From positions 744,001-808,000 of the forward strand of contig JAUTDP010000008.1 in NCBI GenBank assembly GCA_033439795.1: 64,000 bases of DNA. The letters run 5' to 3'. Origin of the DNA: Sordaria brevicollis. Its lineage: Eukaryota > Ascomycota > Sordariomycetes > Sordariales > Sordariaceae. Every line of letters starts with the position of its first letter. Position 1 is the stretch's first letter. The notes beneath the pieces were generated by a model, which worked only from the letters and a program-made list of their open reading frames with translations, was not told where the DNA came from and made no database searches. The position numbers were made by a program, and so were the translations under genes. Of the stretch, positions 46,613-56,944 are shown one piece after another.

Positions 46613-48314
46613 ATGCTTTCCTCGGTCAGACTTGTTACGCGCAGAGCTGCTGCCAGAAGCGCTTTTGCTTCCCCCGGTCGCAACTTGGTTGCTGTCCGCG
46701 CCGCCTCGTTCTGGGCTAACGTCCCTCAAGGTCCTCCTGTAAGTCTCAAGCCTCTCCAGCCGCATTCAGTTGCATTGAAGGGAAATTCGGGTATGCTAAC
46801 TGCTATGCGCATAACAGGATGTATGTTGCTCCCCACGATAGCTTCAAGCTCGAGTCATCTCCCGTTTTCCCATGTCGATGTTGCTAACCCCGCGCCTCTT
46901 TGTCGCGTTTGACAGGCCATTCTCGGTACGTAATGCGACATATAAACACAATTCGACTCCCACAAATGTTAACAATGGTGTCCAGGTATCACGGAAGCTT
47001 TCAAGGCCGACTCCTTCGACAAGAAGATCAACCTCGGTATGTCAACACCCCGAGCACATGCTAGCTACATTTTGCCCCTCACACAATCCGATCACCTGTC
47101 GTCGAAAAGTCCCTGGCTTGGCATCACTACACGACTCCACCACGATCTGCCCCGATGATATAATACAACCACACTAGCTTAAGCTTCATTCAAGTCTCTA
47201 ACGGATTCGGGCAGGTGTCGGTGCCTACCGCGATGACCAGGGCAAGCCTTACGTTCTCCCCTCGGTTCGCAAGGCCGAGGACAAGGTCATCCAATCGCGC
47301 CTGAACAAGGAGTACGCCGGCATCACCGGTGTCCCCGAGTTCACCAAGGCCGCCGCCGTTCTCGCCTACGGAAAGGACAGCCCCGCCCTTGACCGTCTCG
47401 TCATCACCCAGTCCATCTCCGGAACCGGTGCCCTCCGCATCGGCGGTGCCTTCCTCGCCCGCTTCTTCCCCGGAGCCAAGAAGATCTACATCCCCACCCC
47501 CTCGTGGGCCAACCACGGCGCCGTCTTCCGCGACTCTGGTCTCGAGGTCGCCCAGTATGCCTACTACGACAAGAACACCATCGGCCTCGACTTTGAGGGC
47601 TTGATCCGCGACCTCAAGGCCGCTCCCAACAACTCCATCTTCCTCTTCCACGCCTGCGCCCACAACCCCACCGGCGTCGACCCCACCCCCGAGCAGTGGA
47701 AGGAGATTGAGGCCGTCGTCAAGGACAAGGGCCACTACTCCTTCTTCGACATGGCCTACCAGGGCTTCGCCTCCGGTGACATCCACAAGGACGCCTTTGC
47801 CGTCCGCTACTTTGTCGAGCAGGGCCACAACATCTGCCTTGCCCAGTCCTTCGCCAAGAACATGGGTCTCTACGGCGAGCGTATCGGTGCCTTCTCCATC
47901 GTCTGCGCCGACGCCGACGAGAAGAAGCGCGTCGACTCGCAGGTCAAGATTCTCGTCCGCCCTCTCTACTCCAACCCCCCTATCCACGGTGCCCGCATCG
48001 CCGCCGAGATCCTCAACACCCCCGAGCTCTACGAGCAGTGGCTGGCCGAGGTCAAGGAGATGGCCGATCGCATCATCAAGATGCGCGCCCTCCTCAAGGA
48101 GAACCTCGAGAAGCTCGGCAGCAAGCACGACTGGAGCCACATCACCAGCCAGATCGGCATGTTCGCCTACACCGGCTTGACCCCCGAGCAGATGGACAAG
48201 CTGGCCAAGGAGCACAGCGTGTATGCCACCAAGGACGGCCGTATTTCCGTTGCCGGTATCACTAGCGACAACGTCGGCCGTCTTGCCGAGGCCATCTTCA
48301 AGGTCAAGGGTTAA
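46613..48314 (+). CDS. Mitochondrial aspartate aminotransferase
   Basis: Five exons: 46613-46738, 46818-46820 (three bases, GAT), 46916-46925 (ten bases), 46986-47036 and 47215-48314, giving 429 residues. The first ~30 residues ([18 protein letters not shown]) are an Arg/Ala/Ser presequence for the mitochondrial matrix. The spliced protein reads NVPQGPPDAILGITEAFK, matching the conserved mitochondrial N-terminus, then [39 protein letters not shown] and [12 protein letters not shown] (Schiff-base Lys at 278) are the PLP-site motifs of class I aminotransferases. It exchanges amino groups between aspartate and 2-oxoglutarate and serves the malate-aspartate shuttle. All active-site motifs are intact. 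The microexon assignment is inferred from splice signals and the conserved Asp. Confidence 0.95.
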
Positions 48315-48890
48315 GCATCTTTAGAGGGGACTAAAGATTTAGACTTGCAAAAGTTTTATATAAAAGGTAGTTTGGAGTTGGTTGGTTGTGGCGGGACTTT
48401 TCATGATGGTTTTACTTCTTTTTCTGTTGTTTTCTTGAACGATATACACAAAAAGGGGGGCGGTTTTTGGCTTCTTTACGTAGCTTGTATGATGAATAAT
48501 GGTACATGACGAATCAGAACAATTCCCTTGACTTGAAGTATTAGTGACCCGAAGCCTTAAAATCTGCTGGTAAATGTTGTTTGGTTTTAAACATGGACAG
48601 CTTGATGGCTCCTTCGGGTCACCCTAAGCTACGTAAAAATGTGTATAGTGACAACTTACCGGCAAGACAAAACCGACGGTCCCCAGATTCAGTGAATCGG
48701 TCTCACTTTTCATACAAAAGACTAAAGTCCAGACTGCACACGACACATCACAGTTCAATATCGCCCAATCCCATGTCCACAACAGGCCTTCGTTCAACAT
48801 CTAAACCCATTTTTATACACAAAACATATGATACAACCATCAACTTCAACAAAGTCAACGGTAATCAACCTCTTCCCACCCACTTCACTC
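48315..48890. other. Convergent intergenic region (3' ends)
   Basis: 3' flanks of the aminotransferase gene and the bL28m gene. It is AT-richer than its neighbours. No gene seen. Confidence 0.5.
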
Positions 48891-49694
48891 TCAAGCCGAA
48901 ATCTTGGGCTTCGGCTCCTCCTCCATAAACAACTCCTTCTCCTCACCCAACGCCACCACATCCTCACCACTCTCCTCATTCGACTTGAAAACCTTCTCCA
49001 CCTCCTCCTTCAGCTCCCTCTTTGACTTTGGTTCCTTACCCTCCACAAACTTGAACCCATGCCTCTTAAACTCCAACAGCTCCGCCTCCAGACTCTTCTC
49101 CTGCTTCTTGGGCAGTCCCAGCTCCTTCCGCTCCTTATAAAACCTGTTCCTCACCTCCGGAGTCTGCATGATCCTCCACCTCAACATCCACCCCCACGGT
49201 CCCAACTCCTTCACTCTAGCCGCCTTGTGGCCGAGAAGATACTCATCCAAGCCACCGACCTTGTCAATCGTCCTTAGGACTCTAGTCGTCACGCGCGTGC
49301 GAACGAACACGCCAAGGGACTTGGACCACAGCCGCTTCTGCTGCACGTTGGGACGCCACTTGCGGCGCGTCTTGATCTCGTTGCGCTTGGAGACGTTGTT
49401 GCCGAACCGGATCAGGGCGGAGCCGTACAGGCCCGTGTTGGATTGGTGGTAGACGCGCCGCGGGCCGTAGGGGTAGGCGGGGATTTCGAGCTTGGGGGCG
49501 AAGGCGGCGGCGAGGACGGGGGACGGGAGGACGTCCTCGGGAAGAGGGACGCGGCCGGAGACGTTGGGGATGGGGATGGAGGAGTTGGGGATGCGGGGTT
49601 GGTGGTAGGCGGCCGGGGTGGTCGTGCTGAGGGCGCGGATGGTGGTTGAGAGGGTGGTCGAGGCCCGGAGGCTGGGGCGGGCGATGAAAGACAT
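48891..49694 (-). CDS. mrpl24: Mitochondrial large-subunit ribosomal protein bL28m
   Basis: Single exon of 267 codons from ATG 49694. The N-terminus (MSFIARPSLRASTTLSTTIR) is an Arg/Ser/Thr presequence. The block GLYGSALIRFGNNVSKRNEI, TRRKWRPNVQQKRLWSKSLG and FVRTRVTTRVLRTIDKVGGL is the bL28 core, with the usual basic rRNA-binding residues. The C-terminal ~120 residues are a charged, helical extension typical of mitochondrial versions in fungi. It sits in the mitoribosome large subunit. The yeast name of this protein is Mrpl24. The family call is firm; the gene symbol follows yeast usage. Confidence 0.9.
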   Translation of the reverse strand: MSFIARPSLRASTTLSTTIRALSTTTPAAYHQPRIPNSSIPIPNVSGRVPLPEDVLPSPVLAAAFAPKLEIPAYPYGPRRVYHQSNTGLYGSALIRFGNNVSKRNEIKTRRKWRPNVQQKRLWSKSLGVFVRTRVTTRVLRTIDKVGGLDEYLLGHKAARVKELGPWGWMLRWRIMQTPEVRNRFYKERKELGLPKKQEKSLEAELLEFKRHGFKFVEGKEPKSKRELKEEVEKVFKSNEESGEDVVALGEEKELFMEEEPKPKISA

Positions 49695-50437
49695 CTTGGA
49701 TGGTCGAATGGTGGTAGTTGGTTGGGGTATCTCTTGTATTTGGTAGTCGCGAAGCTTGGAAGAGGGCCGGGTCGGGATAGAAGTGATGCGCCGGGACCAA
49801 AAGGTATGTAGATGCGACGGCGCAATTAAGGAAGCTGACGGGCGGCTATTCGGTCGCTGTCGCTATCGGTCGTCGTCGTTATGGTCGTGATAATCGGGTC
49901 CGCGTCGCCGGGAGTGGGAATGGTCTCAAACGCAATCAAGGGTTCGAGACGGAGACGGGATTCGAGGTCCAGCTCTGGCGTGAGGCGGGAGTGGACAGTG
50001 AGTGGCCTGGGCGGAAAGCGGGACTCACTGGGCTGGAAATCGGGGGAGGGCGGCGCAACGGGGTCCGGGACGGGTCCTCTGGCAGCTCTCAATCGGATCC
50101 GGCACGCGGGACGAATTTGTTTTTGCCAAGCCGGGTCTGTGCTCGAACTGCTGTTGTGCATTTTGTGAGCGACGGGACGGGCAGCAGATGAAAATAAAGT
50201 GGACCCACGAGCTTCCAAATGGTGGGGCCGATCAGCTGCTTTCGCGGGGCAGTTTCGCGAAATGATCCTTGTCAGATGAAGCTTATCGGCTTATCAGTTG
50301 TAACGGCGGCAGGTACCTTGATGAGATGACGCGCTTCTCTTCCTCAAAACATCATGGAGAAACCATAGGAACATCACGGGTTAACTAATCGAAGTTGGTG
50401 GACGCTAAGATATCAATGTTTGAGATTAAGAAGCATC
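49695..50437. other. Divergent intergenic region
   Basis: It holds the bL28m promoter and the promoter of the coiled-coil gene. A stop-free minus frame (49,826-50,218) and overlapping plus frames show no family motif and are not called. Confidence 0.5.
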
Positions 50438-50454
50438 ATGCTCCCACCAATTGA
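50416..50454 (+). other. Short upstream ORF overlapping the next start codon
   Basis: ATG 50416 opens 12 codons (MFEIKKHHAPTN) ending at TGA 50452-50454, in a different frame from the main ATG at 50438 and overlapping it. If included in the transcript it could reduce translation of the coiled-coil protein. Confidence 0.4.
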
Positions 50455-51683
50455 CTCCTCCATCCTCGAAAACAACCCCCAGTTCGCCAATCTCTACAAG
50501 GGCCTCACAGAGCTTCTCCTCAATGAAGATGGGTCAACCAAGCTTCCTCCCAATAACCCAGTAGCTCAAGAGCGCAAAGCTGTGACTGATGTAAGCTCTC
50601 TCTTCTCATCCCATCTTATCCATCAGCCGCTCATCTAACAAACATCAACAGGAACTCAACAAATACCGCCTAAAAGCAGCAGAAGAAACCCTCCTCATCC
50701 ACGCCTTATCAACCACCAGCCCTGATCCCAAGCCTATCCCAGAAGAGCCCTCACAGCCCAACTTAACGTCACCAGCTATCCCCGGTGGTCTCGGTGTCCA
50801 ACGCCGTTTCGATACATCAAGATTACGACAGACTCAATCCCAACCGCCACTACCACCTACGGTCCCAAATCATCTAAAACAACCACTTACCGACCTCTTA
50901 CTACTTCTCCCCTCTTTTCTCTCCCTGGACTTTTCCTCCCCAGACCCGCCTCTAGACTTGGAAAGTCTAACCCTCCTCCTCACCTCCCCGCCCATATCCC
51001 AACTTCCCATCCTATTACCCTACCTCTCCCCCCTCCTCTCAGCTACCCTCCACTCCCACGCTACGCACCTCTGCAACCTAGCCCGGTTATCCCACCCCTC
51101 CATCACCACCTCCCTCCCATCCACCACACCCACCAACCGACTCCTCACCCAATTACCCACCAAAATATCCACCTTGGTATCCTCAACCCTCCCCCAACTT
51201 CACTCCCACCTCCTCAAATCCCGCCTCGCCACCGCTGAGCAACTCCGCTCCCTCCTCTCATCTTACACAACAGCCATATCACAACTCATCAAAACCCTAG
51301 AAGCGAAACACGGTCCTATAGCTCGCTCCTTAGAATTTAAAGCCTCTGAAACTTCCCTCTTAGCTCAGAAATCTCAACTGGAAGCTGAACTGTCCCTTCT
51401 GGGAGTAAAAAAGGAGGTGTATACACCCGAAGTTAGGAAAGCACTGCAAAATTGTGGGGAGTGGATGGCGAACGAGAAAAGGAGGGTGGAGGGGGAGATA
51501 GAGAGGGGGAGGGGGTTGTTGAGGGGGTATGGGGTTGGGGTTGGGGTTGGGGAGGGAGATGAAGGGGATAGGGAAGGGGATAGGGAGAAGGAAAAAGTGA
51601 TGAGGGAGATTGCGAGGGTTTATGGGGAGATGGAGAGGGAGGTAGATGTTGTGAGGAGGGATTTGGAACGGTTGGGAGGGTGA
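50438..51683 (+). CDS. Coiled-coil protein of unknown function
   Basis: Two exons (50438-50590, 50652-51683) across a 61-nt intron (GTAAGC donor, ACAG acceptor) give 394 residues. The start MLPPIDSSILENNPQFANLY followed by KGLTELLLNEDGSTKLPP is compact and helical, and the splice continues it with ELNKYRLKAAEETLLIHAL. Residues ~150-260 are Leu/Ser/Pro-rich helices. A long charged coiled coil closes the protein (EKRRVEGEIERGRGLL, then REKEKVMREIARVYGEMERE), split by a GVGVGVGEG linker whose DNA repeats GGGGTT. The shape recalls augmin HAUS4-like subunits, which bind spindle microtubules, but I cannot confirm this and leave it unnamed. There is no signal peptide or membrane segment. Confidence 0.75.
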
Positions 51684-52003
51684 TGGTGTTATGATGGGCT
51701 ATGATATATGAGATATGAGACATGAGACATGATTAGGGCGTTTGGAGGATTGGTATGATATTTTGAGTCAAAGCATCAAAAGGACGAAAGACAGCTTAAG
51801 TAACCAAGACTGACACGACAAGTCACGGCAACAATGGAACGACGGAGCACCTGAAAATAGTGAATCTATTGAACCCATCCACCAGTTTTACCCGATGAAC
51901 AGCATGTAATCTAAATGGTGTGACGAATCGAAGCCATATAGCATCAAATGATCAAACTTTTAGTGCTTTTCATTTTTCCAAAAACACAACCTTCACCACA
52001 CAC
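51684..52003. other. Convergent intergenic region (3' ends)
   Basis: 3' flanks of the coiled-coil gene and trp-3; no gene seen. A repeated GAGATATGAGACATGAGACATGA-like motif lies near 51,705-51,731. Confidence 0.5.
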
Positions 52004-54278
52004 TTAGAAGCGCAAGTCCCAGCCAATCTTGGGGCCAATGGTAGGAAGCTCATCAGCAACCTGCTGAACATCCTTGTCACCACGGCCAGACAAGCAGATG
52101 ACGACGTCCTCATCCTTCTTCATGGTCTTGGACAGCTCAATAGCGCCCCAGATACCGTGAGAAGACTCCAGCGCGGGGATGATACCCTCCAGCTGACTCA
52201 TGAGACGGAAACCCTCAAAGGCCTGAGCGTCCGTAGCAGCAATGTACTTGGCGCGCTCGGTGTCCTTCCAGTGAGACAACTCGGGACCGACACCGGGGTA
52301 ATCGAGACCCGCAGAGACGGAGTGGGTATCCTCGATCTGACCGAACTGGTTCTGGAGGATGTAGGTGCGGACACCGTGCAGGACACCCTTGCTACCGGCG
52401 GTAAGGGTGGCACTGTGGCGGGGAGTGTCGACACCGTCACCACCGGCCTCGACACCGAGCAGCTTGACGCTGGGGTCGTTGGAGAAGGGGTAGAACATGC
52501 CGACGGCGTTGGAACCACCGCCGACGCAGGCAACGACGGCATCGGGGAGCTTGCCGCGCTTCTCGAGCATCTGCTGCTTGGTCTCGTTGCCGATGACGGA
52601 CTGGAAGGTGCGCACAATGGTGGGGAAGGGGTGAGGACCGATGGCGGAGCCGATGATGTAGTGGGTGTCGGCAAGGTTGACGACCCAGTAGCGGAGAGCC
52701 TCGTTGACGGCATCACGGAGGGTGCGGCTGCCGGCCTCGACAGCGACGACCTTGGCGCCGAGAAGCTTCATGCGGAAAACGTTGAGAGCCTGGCGACGGA
52801 CATCCTCAGCGCCCATGAAGACAGTGCACTCCATGCCGAACTTGGCGCACACGGTAGCGGTGGCGACACCGTGCTGACCGGCACCAGTCTCGGCGATAAT
52901 CTTCTTCTTGCCGAGTCTGCGGGCGAGAAGGAGCTGGCCGAGAGCGTTGTTGATCTTGTGGGAACCGGTGTGGTTGAGATCTTCACGCTTCAACCAGATA
53001 TTGGCACCACCGGCGTGCTCGGTTAGACGTTCAGCCTTGTGAAGATGACCGGGACGACCCATCCAGGGGTAGTAAGAGCGGTACTCTTCCCAGAAAGCGG
53101 GATCATCCTTGATCTTGTTGAAACCCTCCTCAAGCTCGGACAAGCAGTCCATGAGCGCCTCAGGGACGTACTGACCACCGAACTCACCGAAACGCTTGGG
53201 GATGGTGCCGTGGAGAGCGGCGAGCTGGGAGTCAATATCGGCCTCGGTGATGACGCTGTCGACGGTGGCGGTACCAGTGGGTTCCTTGGCGGCCTCGAGG
53301 GCGTCACCCATGTTGAGCTCATGCGTGGAGTCTTCAAAGTTGCGGCCGCAGAGGTAAGAGCAGTACTCCTGAACAGCCTGGGGCTCCTCGCCCTTGGCAG
53401 CCTTCTGGAGAGTAGTGATGATCATGCTACCAACGACAACACCGTCGGCAATGGCGCCAACAGAGGTGAAGTGCTCGTGAGTGCTGACACCGAAACCAAC
53501 GGCAGCGGGCTTGTCGCCGCTGTACTTCTTGACGCGGGCAAGGAGCTCGGGAAGGTTGGCGTTGAGAGTGCCGGAGGCGCCGGTGACACCCTGGCGGGAG
53601 ACGACGTAGATGAAAGAGTCGGCGAGCTGGCAGAGAACGCGCATACGGGCGTCCGAAGTGGCGGGCGCAATAAGAGGGACGTAAGAGAGACCGCCGCGGC
53701 TGCAGAGCTGGCGGAAGGAGACGGCCTCCTCAGGGGGCAAGTCAACAATGATGAAGCCATTGACACCGGCCTCCTTGCAGTCGGTAAGGAGGCGCTCCTC
53801 GCCGTAGCTGAGAAGAGGGTTGTAGTAGCCCATGAGAAGGACGGGGGCCTTGAGGCCGCGCTGACGGGCGTCGCGCACCATCTGCAGGGTCGACTGGATG
53901 GTGACGCCATGCTGGAGGGCAATCTATAGGCAAACGAAAGAGAGTCAGAGTGGTGTTGCGCGCCATGGTGAATCGGCGCTTTCTCTTACAGTGTTGGCAG
54001 TCTGGATGGTCGGGCCATCGGCAATGGGGTCGGTAAAGGGGACACCGAGCTCAATCACGTCGGCGCCGCCCTTCTCCATAGCCAGGAGGACATCGGGGGT
54101 CTGCTCGGGCAGGGGGAAACCGGCCGTGACATAGGTGACAAGCGCAGCCTGTGGACAGAGGAGGATGATGTTAGCATCATGTCGAACAAAGGTCGGATGG
54201 AAGAACAGATGGAAGACTTGTGAAACATACCCTGTTCTGGGCCTTGCAGCGCTGGAAAGTCTGCTTAATACCCTCCAT
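52004..54278 (-). CDS. trp-3: Bifunctional tryptophan synthase (alpha-beta fusion)
   Basis: Three exons (54231-54278, 53990-54148, 52004-53923) with introns of 82 and 66 nt give 708 residues. The start [16 protein letters not shown] joins [12 protein letters not shown]. Residues 1-~270 are the alpha domain, a TIM barrel with [19 protein letters not shown] (Glu49 and Asp60 catalytic) that cleaves indole-3-glycerol phosphate. Residues ~310-708 are the PLP-dependent beta domain with [14 protein letters not shown] (Lys ~392), GGGSNAVG phosphate cup and the closing [10 protein letters not shown], which condenses indole with serine. The fused alpha-beta order is the fungal form; in Neurospora the gene is trp-3. 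Both active sites are intact. A perfect TGACTCA site lies 325 bp upstream. Confidence 0.97.
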
Positions 54279-55325
54279 GGTGTAGCGGTGGTATATGTGT
54301 TGACTGCTTGCTGAATGGGGGTTTGCACAATGCTAAGCAGGAAAAGTGGTTGGAAGCAGTCCGCGATGGAAAAGAAAAAAGAGACAAATCCAGGAACCAA
54401 GGAGGGGAGAGGACGGAATGGGTTGGGTGGTTCGTGGTTAACAGGGAACAAAGAATATATGAAAGGCAAGGAAATGTGGCCCTGCAGTGGTCCCGTAAAC
54501 CGAACAAGTGGATGACTCCGTAGAACTCTGGTGGACTCGGGATGACAAAGTGCCCGCCAAAAAGTGCCCGATGCCTTTGCCCGCAAAACCCGATGTCGCC
54601 TTTGACTCACCCGATTTTTCAGTGTGCTGCCCTGGGCTCTCTCGATCCGGCCGCCGTGTTTCAATCGCCGCAGCTTCCACTTTCCAATTGACCACTGGCG
54701 GCATCTCTGCCCCGCCAATCCGCCATCCCACCCACTGTGCCGTCTTTGTGTTGCCACCGATCCCGGACCCTGCAGGGTCCGCTGCCACAAACCGCTAGAG
54801 TCTTGGCATCGCTCTCTTCGCCCCCAATTTGCCTTTTTGCCTGCCACGGAGTCCCCAGTTTGTTGGAGAGCTCGGCCGCCGGCATCTCATGTGTGTCTAG
54901 AGGTGATGAGCTCACCAGAACCAGAGTGAAAGTTCAACTGTCGAGAAAAGTGGTCTTGGGTTGTTGATCAAGCTGTCAATTGTTATGTTCATCTATCGCC
55001 ACAGACAAACTGTTTGAACTGTGTCGGTGTCTTCTGGGTAATATGTCGTGTCAGTTTCTCTTCCAACTCAGCCTTGTGATCTGGAATCTGGGAGGTACGA
55101 GGTAAAACAACAGGGTTAGGGTCATATTCCAGGCTGTCCCGGCAGGCAAGCCAACAGATAGCAGGCAGGCATCCCTTTCCTTCCGTATCTCAACAGCATC
55201 AACTCCAACACACATCCTCCGTCGTCGTCATCACCGTCGTCAACCTACAACCTTTTCCAATTCTCCAACTGCATCCATACCTGTACCATTTATCCCTCCC
55301 GTGAGAAACATGCGATAGTCCTACA
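54279..55325. other. Divergent intergenic region of trp-3 and btn1
   Basis: It includes the CPC-1-type site and pyrimidine-rich leaders on both sides (55,150-55,310 for btn1). Stop-free frames here are not supported as genes. Confidence 0.5.
54603..54609. promoter_or_regulatory. CPC-1/Gcn4-type response element of trp-3
   Basis: TGACTCA, a perfect palindromic TGASTCA core. A near-match TGACTCC lies at about 54,514. Cross-pathway control of tryptophan genes by CPC-1 is well established in Neurospora, so amino-acid starvation response is expected. Confidence 0.7.
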
Positions 55326-56785
55326 ATGAACAGGTCGCCATCCTCCTCCGGGCTATTCCCCTTGCCTGGAGCTCCTTCCTCGTCCTGGGCCCTCTACCGT
55401 GCTCGTCTCTCCAATCTTCTCCAGAGTGTCGACACCGCTGTCTTCATCGCATTTTGGTTATTTGGTAAGTCTAACTCTCTTTCATCTGATCTAATAACAG
55501 CTTCTAACATCTGTCAGGCCTCATCAACAATGTCCTATATGTCATCATCCTTTCTGCCGCCCAGGACCTCGTCGGAAATGGCATCCCCAAGGGCGTCGTC
55601 CTCCTCGCCGATGTCATGCCCAGTTTCCTGACCAAGCTCGTCGCTCCTTACTTTATCCATCGCATACCCTATGCCACTCGCATCTTCATCTTCGTCGGTC
55701 TCTCCTCTGCCGGCATGCTCCTTATCGCCTTTACACCGCCGTCTCAATCGGTGGCCGTCAGGCTGATAGGCGTCATCTTGTCCAGCATCAGCAGTGGCGG
55801 CGGCGAGCTAAGCTTCTTGGGCCTCACACACTACTACGGTCACATGAGTCTGGCCGCTTGGGGTAGTGGTACCGGCGGTGCAGGTCTCATCGGATCGCTT
55901 TTATATGTGATGCTGACCGACTGGATCGGCCTCAGCGTCAAGACCAGCTTGCTCGCATCTGCTTTTCTGCCCATCATCATGCTCGTCAGCTTCTTCACGA
56001 TCCTCCCCCATGGGCCACTGCGCGCGAGTGCCCGTAAGACCTACGAACCCCTCGCCAATCGTGACTCATTCCAGGAAGAGAGAGATGGGGCCGAGGACAA
56101 CTTTGGCGACATTCCTACGAGCACAGCATCGTCAAGCCTTCTTGCACCTGGACCTGCAGTCGCGTCCACGGCATATTCATCGCATCCCACTGAAGATACA
56201 CGAAGCAGTTCACTTGCGGCCAAAATCCGACGGTCCAAGTCCCTCTTCTTGCCGTACATGCTTCCGCTTTTGCTGGTCTACATCGCTGAGTACACCATCA
56301 ACCAAGGCGTCTCCCCGACTTTGCTCTTCCCGCTCGATGAGTCGCCCTTTACCGAGTTCAGATCGTTTTACCCCTTCTATGGTTTCCTCTACCAAGTCGG
56401 TGTCTTCATCTCGCGCTCGTCGACCCCTTTCATCCGCATCCATCACCTATACCTGCCGTCTCTACTTCAAGTCGCCAACCTCGTTTTGCTTACTTTGCAC
56501 GCGCTGCTCAACTTCATCCCATCTGTTTACATTGTTTTTGTTATCATCTTCTGGGAGGGTTTGCTTGGTGGTGCTGTCTACGTTAACACTTTTGCTGAGA
56601 TCATGGAGAATGTCCCTGCAGAAGATCGTGAGTTCAGCCTTGGTGCTACCTCGGTCAGTGACAGTGGCGGTATCTGTGTGGCTGGATTTCTTAGCATGGC
56701 CATGGAGGTATGGCTGTGTAATTGGCAGGTTGACCATGGCAGAGATTGGTGCAGACGCATCAAGGTTGGCTCATTGGCAGCCTAG
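55326..56785 (+). CDS. btn1: BTN1/CLN3 (battenin) lysosomal/vacuolar membrane protein
   Basis: Two exons (55326-55464, 55518-56785) across a 53-nt intron give 468 residues with about ten to eleven hydrophobic segments. [20 protein letters not shown] followed by AAQDLVG is the CLN3 hallmark first membrane segment. [29 protein letters not shown] and the late [13 protein letters not shown] are further conserved blocks. A Ser/Thr-rich cytosolic loop lies at ~235-300. The family acts in vacuolar pH and amino-acid homeostasis; human CLN3 is mutated in Batten disease. The splice restores the conserved LFGLINN junction. The stop lies 159 bp before the HET-domain gene. Confidence 0.93.
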
Positions 56786-56809
56786 CGTGCGGGGTTGCTC
56801 GGAAAAAGA

Positions 56810-56937
56810 TCGCTGTCACGACACAGTCCAACTCAATCCTAAAACAACATCATTCCCAGGCTCCAAGCCGAAGCAAGTCGCTGTCACGATACAATCCACT
56901 CAATCCTGACCTACCATCATCCCCAGTCTTCAAGGCC
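56810..56937. repeat. Imperfect tandem duplication of ~60 bp
   Basis: Copies at 56810-56869 and 56878-56937 both begin TCGCTGTCACGA, share CTCAATCCT and CATCATxCCCAG, and end in CAAG plus CC. They fill nearly all the space between btn1 and the HET gene. Confidence 0.8.
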
Positions 56938-56944
56938 TCCCATT

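Noticed and set aside
49826..50218. 130-codon minus-strand frame between bL28m and the coiled-coil gene
   Set aside because: It starts at TTG and overlaps the presumed promoters; the internal ATG gives only a Ser/Pro/Arg-rich peptide.
51529..51550. GGGGTT repeats resembling telomere sequence
   Set aside because: They lie within a coding exon and encode a GV linker; the unit is not the Neurospora telomere repeat TTAGGG.
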